Shown here: positions 53,818-64,000 of the stretch, one piece after another
How positions within the stretch are numbered: the first letter of the stretch is position 1
How the letters are laid out: the number at the start of each line of letters is the position of its first letter
Assembly: GCF_042242105.1 (NCBI RefSeq)
Contig: NC_092014.1
Span: 1,686,374-1,750,373, forward strand
Direction of reading: 5' to 3'
Length of the DNA stretch: 64,000 bases
Source of the DNA: Pempheris klunzingeri
Lineage: Eukaryota; Chordata; Actinopteri; Acropomatiformes; Pempheridae
The notes under the pieces: model-generated
What the model saw: the letters and a program-made list of their open reading frames with translations, nothing else
The model's database searches: none
What the model was told of the DNA's origin: nothing
Translations under genes and position numbers: made by a program

Positions 53818-55467
53818 ATGGCTGCTGCCAGTTGTCTGCTGTATGAAGATCAGTTTCTGTGCTCCATCTGTCTGGATGTGCTCACTGATCCTGTCAGCAC
53901 ATCATGTGGACACAACTTCTGCAAAACCTGCATCACTGAACACTGGAACACTAACGACCGGTTTCTGTGTCCAGTGTGTAAAGAGGCTTTTACCACAAGA
54001 CCTGATTTGAGGGTCAACACTTTGCTCTCTGAGATGGTCTCTCAGTTCAGACAGTCAGCTCAACAGGACGCCAGCAGCAGCAGCTCAGAGCAACAAGTGT
54101 CCAAACCAGGAGAAGTTCCCTGTGACGTCTGCGCTGGAACCAAACTGAAGGCCCTGAAGTCCTGCCTGGTGTGTCTGCTCTCCTACTGTGAGACTCACCT
54201 GGAGCCTCATCTGACAGCTTCACGTCTGAAAAGACACCAGCTGATCGACCCTGTGGAGAACCTGGACAGCAGGATGTGTACGAAGCACGATAAACCTCTG
54301 GAGCTGTTCTGTAAGACCGACCAGACGTGTGTCTGCATGCTCTGCTCTGTTTTAGACCACACAGGACATAAGTTTGTTCCTCTGAAAGAAGAATATGAAG
54401 GACAGAAGGCCGAGCTGGGGAAGACAGAGGCTGAAATCCAGCAGATGATCCAGAAGAGACGACTGAAGATTGAGGAGATCAAACGGTCAGCTGACCTCAG
54501 TCAGGAAGATGCAGACAGAGCGATAGCAGAAGGTGTTCAGGTCTTCACTTCTCTGAAGGAGCGTGTTGAGAGAGGCCAGGCAAAGCTCATCAACACCATC
54601 AAAGAGAAGCAGGAAAGAGCAGAAAAACAGGCCCAAGCTTTCATCAGAGAGCTGGAACAGGAAATCTCTGAGCTGATGAAGAGGAGGACTGAGGTGGAGC
54701 AGCTCTCACGCTCTGAAGACCACCTCCATCTCCTCCAGAGTGTCCAGACCCTCAACACCAACCAGCCTCCAGCCACCAGGGACTGGACAGAGGTCAGCGT
54801 CCCTCCACCGTCCTATGAGGGGACAGTGAGGAGAGCTGTGGCTCAGCTGGAGGAGGATCTCAGTAAAGAGATGAAGAAGCTGATCAAAGCTGAACTGAGG
54901 AGGGTCCAGAAGTTTGCAGTGGATGTGACTCTTGATCCTGATACAGCACATCCTGAACTCATCCTGTCTGATGATGGGAAACAAGTGAATCATGGTGATG
55001 TGAGGAAGAAACTCCCAGACAATCCAGAGAGGTTTTCTAAGTCTGCCTGTGTCTTAGGAGAGCAGAGTTTCTCTTCAGGCAGATTCTACTTTGAGGTTCA
55101 GGTTAAAGGAAAAACTGAATGGACTTTAGGAGTGGCCAGAGAGTCGATCAACAGGAAAGAGAACATCACACTGAGCCCTGAGGATGGTTGCTGGACTGTA
55201 TGGTTGAGGAATGGGAATGAGTACAAAGCTCTTGAGAACCCTCCAGTCCTTCTCTCTCTGAGGTCTCAGCCTCAGAAGGTGGGGGTGTTTGTGGACTATG
55301 AGGACGGTCTGGTCTCCTTTTATGACGTAGATGCTGCAGCTCTCATCTACTCCTTCACCGGCTGCTCCTTCACTGAGAAACTCTTCCCCTACTTCAATCC
55401 GTGTCGTAATGATGAAGGCAAAAACTCTGCCCCTCTGATCATCTCTCCTGTACACGCAGTAGACTGA
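53818..55467 (+). CDS. TRIM copy 3: bloodthirsty-like RING/B-box/PRY-SPRY E3 ligase
   Basis: A single exon of 549 residues. The N-terminus differs from the other three (MAAASCLLYEDQF instead of MAAANYLRSEDQF); RING ligands are intact. It shares CPVCKEAFTTRPDLRVN with copy 2, FSKS-CV and EWTLGVARESINRKE with copy 1, and EDGCWTV and YKALENPPVLLS with copy 4. Private: VNHGDV in PRY, YFNPCRNDEG near the end, and AIAEGV and AKLINT in the coiled coil. The solo LTR lies about 1.2 kb upstream of its ATG and could affect its promoter. Confidence 0.92.
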   Translation: MAAASCLLYEDQFLCSICLDVLTDPVSTSCGHNFCKTCITEHWNTNDRFLCPVCKEAFTTRPDLRVNTLLSEMVSQFRQSAQQDASSSSSEQQVSKPGEVPCDVCAGTKLKALKSCLVCLLSYCETHLEPHLTASRLKRHQLIDPVENLDSRMCTKHDKPLELFCKTDQTCVCMLCSVLDHTGHKFVPLKEEYEGQKAELGKTEAEIQQMIQKRRLKIEEIKRSADLSQEDADRAIAEGVQVFTSLKERVERGQAKLINTIKEKQERAEKQAQAFIRELEQEISELMKRRTEVEQLSRSEDHLHLLQSVQTLNTNQPPATRDWTEVSVPPPSYEGTVRRAVAQLEEDLSKEMKKLIKAELRRVQKFAVDVTLDPDTAHPELILSDDGKQVNHGDVRKKLPDNPERFSKSACVLGEQSFSSGRFYFEVQVKGKTEWTLGVARESINRKENITLSPEDGCWTVWLRNGNEYKALENPPVLLSLRSQPQKVGVFVDYEDGLVSFYDVDAAALIYSFTGCSFTEKLFPYFNPCRNDEGKNSAPLIISPVHAVD

Positions 55468-56076
55468 TGACTTCTCTTATTTCATGTGATGATTTACTGC
55501 ATTTAAGAGAGCGAATGAACATTTATAGTGTCAACTAAATATCTGATTTCAAACAGAATCTGTTTGCTTTGGTGATTGATTTATATGGATCCATCACAGA
55601 GGAAACACGTCAGTTTGCTGATTTTTGGGTCATTTGTTTCTGTTTTATTACTGTTCTTCTATTTGATGTGCAGCCACAGAAAACATGCTGCTGAATATTT
55701 CACTGTGTCGTCAACAGTTCGGTCCATTACAAACCTGCAGTGTCTACAGAGAACAGCTTGTCTTTGTTATGACGGCTACAAACACTTAATGGACAAAGTC
55801 ATTAATAGAACTGATGCAGAATTTTCTATGTGATGTGAAAAGTTGTTTGGTGAATTACTGGTGGCTTTGGTCAGTTTTTATGTGGTTTGTGAATAATTTG
55901 TGGTTCATGGTGAATAATCTGTAAATGTGTGATTGTACAATGAAGCAGATGTTGAACACGAGGCCTGAATGAGAAGAGAACAGAAAAGCCTGTTGTTTGT
56001 CACCACCAACAATGGAGAGAGGTAATTACTGGATTTAAAAGACATTAAAGAGCTGTTTCTGCCAATCATCAATAAA
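55468..56076 (+). other. TRIM copy 3 3' region to AATAAA
   Basis: AATAAA at 56,071-56,076. The 82-codon frame from ATG 55,585 is intact. A ~70-bp segment (about 55,939-56,008) present here and in unit 4 is missing from units 1 and 2. ACAATG lies at both borders, which fits deletion by short homology. Confidence 0.5.
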
Positions 56077-56950
56077 TAGTTTGAAAAATGGGCTTTGATT
56101 CTGTGGAAATCTTCAGGGTTTTAACCGTTTGCCTTCAGCCCGACCGTGTGCTTCCTGCTGTTTGACTAAAATGACTTTTACCTTCTTCACATGTTCAGTA
56201 AAATCCACACGTCGTCCTGCATGTGAATCATTTCATTGGTGCAGCCTGAACTCGCTCATCTCCCTGGCAGGTTTTGGGGTGAGTACAGGAGAGACCGGGA
56301 CTGATATGATGAGGGTCACATGACTGACGGGGGAGGGCGGCCGACCAGACTGCTCCTCTTCCCAGCTTCTCACAATAAACTCACACATGAACTCATCCTT
56401 TCTGTCCTAAACTGTAACATAACACCTCACTCATCACAAACACTTCATTCACCTTCAAACTCCTGAAAATGCTCAGAAAAGGGGAAAGTTTGAACACCTA
56501 CAGTTCTGTGACAACTGAAGACCATGTGACACGGTCAAAAACTCTGGAAGAAGACAACAAGTAGCCCTTGAGTTGAGAGTTTTTGGCAGACTGACGTTTT
56601 CAAACTAAACAAAATGATGTTTTCCAACGGCACACTCTGGTTTCACTTTATAACAAGAGGAAACATCTGTGGTATCAAATACTGAGATATCACATGATGT
56701 AAATATAAAGTATTGATTAAGATGTGGTAGGAACTGATACACGATGGTTAGTATGACAGGAGTGTTGATCAAATAACCAAGGTAGTAGAAGATGTAACCA
56801 ATCAATAAGCATGAAACAATGCAACCAGATATCACATTTTATACTCTGATTTAAATATAGGATTTTTTAACACTTAACATTTAAAAATTGCAGAAAGAGG
56901 AAACCAGAACCTTAAAGGTGTAAATTGACGTGAAAGTATTGTTTAAAAAG

Positions 56951-57295
56951 TGTTGAGGAGGAGCTGGAACCTAATAGTGTCAGCAGATGGTGCTGTAGGA
57001 TAAAGACAAAATAATAGCTGCTCAGTGGAAGCTCACAAGGTCGGACAAAGTGATCAGGTCAAGTGGAGTTCAGAGGGACAAACTCCTCCTCATCAAAGGT
57101 GGTATAATTTCATTGGGTGGGGAAAGATGCTAGGGGGCAGGCAGATGCTGGTTTTGGGTTATAAAAGATGGAACCTGTGCATTGTTTAGTCAGAACTGTT
57201 TGTTTGGGCTTTGTTGTGGACAATAAACCTCCACTGTGCTGAACTCTGAACTCTCCCGGTGCCTATTTGGAAGATTGACTCTTTGGTCTTTGACA
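56951..57295 (+). mobile_element. LTR-like segment in unit 3 spacer
   Basis: Third 345-bp copy of the TGTTGAGG...TTTGACA segment. Confidence 0.35.
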
Positions 57296-57333
57296 CTTTA
57301 TAACTTCTGTTGCTTCTAACAAGAGGAAACATC

Positions 57334-58146
57334 TGTTACAGGTACCGGCTGGTACCAAGTAAACAGATTATCGATTCTGCAAACAGAACAAATGACTGAG
57401 ACAGGGCAACTTTGCTTCCGCTTGTTCAGCCTCGCTCAGCAGAATCCAATTTATTCTCATTTGCGATTACAACAATAAACCTTCTCTTTATAACTCATTC
57501 ACAGACCAGCTATTAAAATCAAACTCCTAATTACATGTTGTTCAGTGTTCTTACTGAATTACAATTTATATTTTAATTCACCAAATCTTAATAAACAATA
57601 ACAATGTTTGGATCCTTGCAGGTTGTATCCTAACCATGAATATCATTACCATTCCTGTTCCAGTCACAGGTTTCGTTGTGTGAGCATCCAATAGCTCTTA
57701 GCATGCTACTGCTAACAGTGGAAATGGCTTTGCGGTTTTTATTAAATGTAACAACCATTTTCTTACCATATTTTAACAATATTTACATATACAACAGCAT
57801 CATAAAATATTTTCTGAATATTTACACATCAAACCAAATGTACAGGAGCCCAACGATAACCAACTGAATGGCGCGATGCAGGATGAGCATTTACCACAGC
57901 GCCATTTTGTGCTAATATGCTGATGGCCAGTAACAGATATTCATTACGTTATATATACATAAATTCTGCTACCATTCTCTTTACAGACAACCCAACTCAA
58001 ACATCAATCGATATGTTCACAAAGTAAACACAACAGACCGTGATGCCGCAAAAGCCACAAAGCGACTGCTGCAAACACACAACACAAAGTGCCCCGCTGC
58101 CTCCTGCTGGCCAAAGGCGGGAACGACATGTTAATTCCCTGTAACA
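57334..58146. mobile_element. 813-bp insertion with TGTTACAGG ends (unit 3)
   Basis: Same length and position as 49,441-50,253, with only a few differences. It therefore arrived before units 2 and 3 separated. Confidence 0.45.
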
Positions 58147-58463
58147 AAACAAATGCATTGCCTACTGTGGACACCTTAAAAGCATGTTGCTACTACTTAC
58201 AAACACAAAATACATCATCATAATTGTGACTTCACAATTGTGGCGTCACACATCACAGAGCAAAAAGCCGTCTGAAACCGAAACAATCAGAACGACAATA
58301 AAGGTAATGAGCACAGAAAGAAAGTCCAAGAGTTAAGAAGCACTCATTGGGATGATGAAATGATTTCACCAGTACAGACAGTTTAAAGTCCTGTTAAAAC
58401 TGGGAATAAAGGAGCAGTTTCCTGTTTTCATCCGTAGTTTTCTGCAGTGCTTCCTCTTGTAGG

Positions 58464-59645
58464 TGTAACATGTATTAAATGAATACAAGGATAATTATAA
58501 TGAGACCACAAATGGCTAGAATATCAGAAGAAACTAAATACGGCTACTGGAGGGCAGGGATGTGCAGTAAATAAAGACGATGACAGTATTTGCAGTTGAA
58601 TATGGAAAATATATTGAACCATAAAGTGCACAAAACAAAATCAAAAATCATAATATTTACAATCCTGCAATTCCTGAATAACTGGTTTAGCATTCAACCA
58701 TTCAAAATGCACATTTATAATTGGCCAATAATTGCTTAACATGAGTCACAGTGCAGTCACCCAGGTCTAACTCCCTGATCAAAACACATGATCAAATGAA
58801 CGAGCTTAGAGTTTTTTGGGTTTGAGGAGTAATGATGGAGAAATGCATATAATCCAGAAATATGAATGTGGTGAAATGCTCGGATCGAGAAGGTGGGATA
58901 GTAGGCAGGCTGGCAGGCGAAACTGACTGCAACAAGTTCTCTTCAGGCTCCTGGCCTTGTTTCCTAGCTCGCCATCTTGGAGTTGGTGCCAAGGCAGGGC
59001 ACCTGGCCTGCATGGACCAAACAATCCATTTAGAAACTCAAAGACAAAGCTAATGAATGCTACGCTAACATAGCATGTCTCACCATATAATAGTATAAAT
59101 TACACCACAATCAGACATGCATTTACAATCTTGTGTTAGCATGTTAGCATATTAACATGATACATTGGTATCCAAAATCAGCCCTGCAAGTGTCGACAAG
59201 TTACTAGACCCTTATGTTAGCATTAGCCTATACGCTAACATTGTAGCTAATGCTAACAGGCCGTCATCCATCATCACATTTAATTGACAATTCAAAAGTC
59301 ACCAGTTCAGCAGTTCAGTCTCACGCCACACAAGATAACAGGCCCCAACACACATGCAATGGTCTGGTTCTAAATGGTTGGTTACAAACAACATGATTTA
59401 AACCAGGAAACTGCATGATATTTGAATTAAGGTATGAAATTGTTTGGAAACCTGACCTGTAGCTGTTGTCCCCTGGCCTCTCTCCCACACAACCAAAAGG
59501 GAAATGAGGTCAGGGCAGCTTATATAGTGCCTCGGAGACAAGTGATTGGGAGTTTGAAGTCATGTGACTGTCATGTGACATGGTACATTCAAAAGAATGG
59601 GAAAAACACACACTGGGCTAAACAGTGATTTCAACCCTGGTTACA
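58464..59645 (-). mobile_element. 1,182-bp insertion with TGTAAC ends (unit 3)
   Basis: Counterpart of 50,557-51,750, shorter by 12 bp ('ggggtttgaaat' missing near 58,514). Same borders. Confidence 0.45.
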
Positions 59646-60021
59646 CCGGCAACAAGACGGATAACGACAATAATTCAAGTTCTGTTTGCTGAAAGTCGAC
59701 CTCATTGTTTCAGGTTGAATTTCAACACAACAACAAATAGTGTTGTCTGGTCTCTCTGGAAGAGTCATCCAACAAAAACTGGTGTGTACCAAAGTGAGCG
59801 TACTGCTGCCACGCCGAGCACCAAACACTCCTGGTACATGTGAGCGAACACACCGTCCGTCATGTTCAGGATCATCACTCATGATGGCCGAGGACCCGAC
59901 CAACAGCCTCACACCAGTCTCTGCAGGAGGAGACGCCAGTTACAGTAAAACCTCCCTCCTCCAACTGTTGGGTACAGAACCACCTTTGTTCCACATTAAC
60001 AGAGAAGACTGGGGAGTTTCC

Positions 60022-60217
60022 CACCAACTGTGTAAATCAGGGGGAGGAACCAGAGGAGGAGCAGAGCTTCAACGTCACACTGCAGAACTGAAAGTAAAGT
60101 CAGTCAGAGTGGCAGCCAGGCAGCCGTGGAGACACGTCTGTGTTTCTGTCTGAAGAAAATCCAGACTGACTTCATCAGGTCTCCTCAACAACACAGCAGA
60201 GCCTCTGCCAAACACTG
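60022..60217 (+). other. 5' non-coding exon of TRIM copy 4
   Basis: 196 bp ending at the same donor. The intron is 60,218-61,233. Confidence 0.6.
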
Positions 60218-61235
60218 GTGAGTACAGATGATCACATTTACAGCTTCAACCACCAGGATCAACACAAAGCTTCAGCTCCGCTCAGCAGGAAGTTCCTCTT
60301 TTCTCATTTCACACTTGTGACGTTGGTTAAAGTAGAACTACGGCTGTTTGTCCAGCGACCACTTTAACAGCTTTAAACAGCCTCTGTGTGTCAGCTCTCA
60401 GGACTTTAGGGACTTTAAACTGATTCTCTGTGGTTTGGAGTTTAGTTTCACTCTCACTTTCCTGCTGTCATTACTGTTTACTGATCACTTCATGCAGCCA
60501 TACTGCTTCCTGTTTCCTCTACTGCTTCACAATAAAGGCTTTCCAGCAGAGAGCCAGCAGGAGGCTTTTAATGTGAAGCACCAAGAGGAAATGGAACATG
60601 TTTCTCATCAGGTATTCAGGGAACAGTGAGGATCCTGGGCGTCGGCCAAAACAGTGATGTCACATCGATGAAACTGAACACGACTGACTAATATCATCAC
60701 TTTGCACCCAAAGTACCTGAAACATTTAGTCCCAGGAATCTTTTTTCAAGGAACTTAAAGGCTCCTTCAGCCAGTTGTTGTCTAAAAGACCTGTGAAGAT
60801 CAGGAAAGTTAGCCCGCTGACGCCTGTAGGCTCCATCATATCTTAAAGAGCTCATGGTACCGTACTACCCCACTGGAGCTCTGAGCTCCCAGACTGCAGC
60901 CGACTGGTGGCTCCTAAAGTCCTCTGAAGTAGTGATGGAGCCAGAGCTTTCAGCTATCAGGCTCCTCTCCTGTGGAATCTGCTTCCAGTTTGGGTTTGGG
61001 GGTCAAACACCTCTACATTTCAGAGAGGGTCAAAAACCTCCACTTAGTGATAAAGCCTATAGTTTAGGGCTGGTTCAGGCCTTGGACCAGCCTCTAGTGA
61101 TGCTGCTGTAGGCTCAGACTGCCGGGGGATGTTATTATTATTCATGTATTAACTATTGTCATGTTTTCCACTGGTACCATGTTGCTAGTTTATTGACTAC
61201 ACTGTTTTTCCTTTTCTTTCCCACTGTGTGCAGAC

Positions 61236-62885
61236 ATGGCTGCTGCAAACTATCTGAGATCTGAAGATCAGTTTCTGTGCTCCATCTGTCTGGATGTGCT
61301 CACTGATCCCGTCAGCACACCATGTGGACACAACTTCTGCAAAACCTGCATCACTGAACACTGGAACACTAACGACCGGTTTCTGTGTCCCTTGTGTAAC
61401 AAGGCTTTTACCACAAGACCTGATTTGTGTGTCAACACTTTGCTCTCTGAGATGGTCTCTCAGTTCAGACAGTCAGCTCAACAGGACGCCAGCAGCAGCA
61501 GCTCAGAGCAACAAGTGTCCAAACCAGGAGAAGTTCCCTGTGACGTCTGCGCTGGAACCAAACTGAAGGCCCTGAAGTCCTGCCTGGTGTGTCTGGTCTC
61601 CTACTGTGAGACTCACCTGGAGCCTCATCTGACAGCTTCACGTCTGAAAAGACACCAGCTGATCGACCCTGTGGAGAACCTGGACAGCAGGATGTGTACG
61701 AAGCACGATAAACCTCTGGAGCTGTTCTGTAAGACCGACCAGACGTGTGTCTGCATGCTCTGCTCTGTTTTAGACCACATAGGACATAAGTTTGTTCCTC
61801 TGAAAGAAGAATATGAAGGACAGAAGGCCGAGCTGGGGAAGACAGAGGCTGAAATCCAGCAGATGATCCAGAAGAGACGACTGAAGATTGAGGAGATCAA
61901 ACGGTCAGCTGACCTCAGTCAGGAAGATGCAGACAGAGTGATAGCAGAAGGTGTTCAGGTCTTCACTTCTCTGAAGGAGCGTGTTGAGAGAGGCCAGGCA
62001 GAGCTCATCAACACCATCAAAGAGAAGCAGGAAAGAGCAGAAAAACAGGCCCAAGCTTTCATCAGAGAGCTGGAACAGGAAATCTCTGAGCTGATGAAGA
62101 GGAGGACTGAGGTGGAGAAGCTCTCACGCTCTGAAGACCACCTCCATCTCCTCCAGAGTGTCCAGACCCTCAACACCAACCAGCCTCCAGCCACCAGGGA
62201 CTGGACAGAGGTCAGCGTCCCTCCACCGTCCTATGAGGGGACTGTGAGGAGAGCTGTGGCTCAGCTGGAGCAGGATCTCAGTAAAGAGATGAAGGAGTTG
62301 ATCAAAGCTGAGCTGAGGAGGGTCCAGAAGTTTGAAGTGGATGTGAACCTTGATCCTGATACAGCACATCCTAAACTCATCCTGTCTGATGATGGGAAAC
62401 AAGTGAGTGTTAGTGATGTGAGGAAGAAACTCCCAGACAATCCAGAGAGGTTTTCTAAGTGTATCATTGTCTTAGGAGAGCAGAGTTTCTCTTCAGGCAG
62501 ATTCTACTTTGAGGTTCAGGTTAAAGGAAAAACTGATTGGGATTTAGGAGTGGCCAGAGAGTCGATCAGCAGGAAAGAGAACATCATACTGAGCCCTGAG
62601 GATGGTTGCTGGACTGTATGGTTGAGGAATGGGAATGAGTACAAAGCTCTTGAGAACCCTCCAGTCCTTCTCTCTCTGAGGTCTCAGCCTCAGAAGGTGG
62701 GGGTGTTTGTGGACTATGAGGACGGTCTGGTCTCCTTTTATGACGTAGATGCTGCAGCTCTCATCTACTCCTTCACCAGCTGCTCCTTCACTGAGAAACT
62801 CTTCCCCTACTTCTGTCCGGGTAATAATAATAGAGGCAAAAACTCTGCCCCTCTGATCATCTCTCCTGTACACGCAGTAAACTGA
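61236..62885 (+). CDS. TRIM copy 4: bloodthirsty-like RING/B-box/PRY-SPRY E3 ligase
   Basis: A single exon of 549 residues. It shares CPLCNKAFTTRPDLCVN and FTSCSF with copy 1, VSTxCGHNFC with copy 3, FSKCIIV and WDLGVARESISRKEN with copy 2, and EDGCWTV and YKALENPPVLLS with copy 3. Private: KEMKEL and KFEVDVNL in the linker, VSVSDV in PRY, TDWDLG, and FCPGNNNRG near the end. It ends AVN where the others end AVD. RING and B-box2 ligands are intact. This copy best shows the mosaic nature of the array. Confidence 0.92.
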   Translation: MAAANYLRSEDQFLCSICLDVLTDPVSTPCGHNFCKTCITEHWNTNDRFLCPLCNKAFTTRPDLCVNTLLSEMVSQFRQSAQQDASSSSSEQQVSKPGEVPCDVCAGTKLKALKSCLVCLVSYCETHLEPHLTASRLKRHQLIDPVENLDSRMCTKHDKPLELFCKTDQTCVCMLCSVLDHIGHKFVPLKEEYEGQKAELGKTEAEIQQMIQKRRLKIEEIKRSADLSQEDADRVIAEGVQVFTSLKERVERGQAELINTIKEKQERAEKQAQAFIRELEQEISELMKRRTEVEKLSRSEDHLHLLQSVQTLNTNQPPATRDWTEVSVPPPSYEGTVRRAVAQLEQDLSKEMKELIKAELRRVQKFEVDVNLDPDTAHPKLILSDDGKQVSVSDVRKKLPDNPERFSKCIIVLGEQSFSSGRFYFEVQVKGKTDWDLGVARESISRKENIILSPEDGCWTVWLRNGNEYKALENPPVLLSLRSQPQKVGVFVDYEDGLVSFYDVDAAALIYSFTSCSFTEKLFPYFCPGNNNRGKNSAPLIISPVHAVN

Positions 62886-64000
62886 TGACTTCTCTTATTT
62901 CATGTGATGATTTACTGCATTTAAGAGAGCGAATGAACATTTATAGTGTCAACTAAATATCTGATTTCAAACAGAATCTGTTTTCTTTGGTGATTGATTT
63001 ATATGGATCCATCACAGAGGAAACACGTCAGTTTGCTGATTTTTGGGTCATTTGTTTCTGTTTTATTACTGTTCTTCTATTTGATGTGCAGCCACAGAAA
63101 ACATGCTGCTGAATATTTCACTGTGTCGTCAACAGTTCGGTCCATTACAAACCTGCAGTGTCTACAGAGAACAGCTTGTCTTTGTTATGACGGCTACAAA
63201 AACTTAATGGACAAAGTCATTAACAGAACTGATGCAGAATTTTCTATGTGATGTGAAAAGTTGTTTGGTGAATTACTGGTGGCTTTGGTCAGTTTTTATG
63301 TGGTTTGTGAATAATTTGTGGTTCATGGTGAATAATCTGTAAATGTGTGATTGTACAATGAAGCAGATGTTGAACACGAGGCCTGAATGAGAAGAGAACA
63401 GAAAAGCCTGTTGTTTGTCACCACCAACAATGGAGAGAGGTAATTACTGGATTTAAAAGACATTAAAGAGCTGTTTCTGCCAATCATCAATAAATAGTTT
63501 GAAAAATGGGCTTTGATTCTGTGGAAATCTTCAGGGTTTTAACCGTTTGCCTTCAGCCCGACCGTGTGCTTCCTGCTGTTTGACTAAAATGACTTTTACC
63601 TTCTTCACATGTTCAGTAAAATCCACACGTCGTCCTGCATGTGAATCATTTCATTGGTGCAGCCTGAACTCGCTCATCTTCCTGGCAGGTTTTGGGGTGA
63701 GTACAGGAGAGACCGGGACTGATATGATGAGGGTCACATGACTGACGGGGGAGGGCGGCCGACCAGACTGCTCCTCTTCCCAGCTTCTCACAATAAACTC
63801 ACACATGAACTCATCCTTTCTGTCCTAAATTGTAACATAACACCTCACTCATCACAAACACTTCATTCACCTTCAAACTCCTGAAAATGCTCAGAAAAGG
63901 GGAAAGTTTGAACACCTACAGTTCTGTGACAACTGAAGACCATGTGACACGGTCAAAAACTCTGGAAGAAGACAACAAGTGGCCCTTGAGTTGAGATGTT
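62886..64000 (+). other. TRIM copy 4 3' region
   Basis: AATAAA at 63,489-63,494 and again in 'cacaataaactcacac' near 63,789. The 82-codon frame from ATG 63,003 is intact. The remainder is spacer like that of unit 3. Confidence 0.5.

Larger units (their letters stand above)
52604..60021 (+). repeat. TRIM array unit 3 (7,418 bp)
   Basis: Same order as unit 2 without the solo LTR. Its spacer is nearly identical to that of unit 2 over several kilobases, so the two spacers share the most recent duplication. Confidence 0.85.
60022..64000 (+). repeat. TRIM array unit 4 (cut by window end)
   Basis: The unit continues past the last base, inside the 3' spacer and before the LTR-like segment. More copies may follow. 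Confidence 0.85.

Overview
This is a vertebrate nuclear sequence and almost certainly a percomorph-type teleost. The genes are split by GT-AG introns, (CA)n microsatellites are abundant, many short DNA transposons of fish type are present, and there is a recent tandem expansion of intron-poor TRIM/B30.2 genes. Three gene blocks are visible.

(1) 1-21,143, plus strand: spred2 (Sprouty-related EVH1 protein, a Ras/ERK inhibitor). Five coding exons lie at 7,892-15,774. The short first coding exon was not found, so the first 7.9 kb is read as intron 1. Introns and the downstream region are full of small transposons (piggyBac, hAT, Tc1/mariner, Harbinger-like and fold-back elements), several with visible target-site duplications.

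(2) 22,990-37,204, minus strand: actr2 (actin-related protein 2, ARP2). It is complete in nine coding exons that rejoin to 394 codons, the length of vertebrate ARP2. It is tail-to-tail with spred2, as I recall for the human SPRED2-ACTR2 pair. Intron 6 is almost entirely a (CA/CAGA)n repeat that starts 5 nt from the 3' splice site.

(3) 37,986 to the window end, plus strand: four tandem copies of a 6.8-7.8 kb unit. Each carries a 5' non-coding exon, a ~1 kb intron and one exon encoding a 546-549 residue RING/B-box/coiled-coil/PRY-SPRY E3 ligase of the bloodthirsty-related/TRIM39-like class. The fourth unit is cut by the window end. The copies are nearly identical in the B-box and coiled coil but differ in PRY-SPRY loops and parts of the RING. 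Shared variants are distributed as a mosaic, which suggests gene conversion or unequal exchange. A LINE relic, a solo LTR and two other insertions differ between spacers and allow the duplications to be ordered.

spred2 (ERK signalling) and actr2 (actin nucleation) are conserved single-copy genes. The TRIM array looks like a fast-evolving accessory block, probably immune-related, next to the actr2 promoter. No CRISPR array, tRNA, rRNA or bacterial-type feature was seen.
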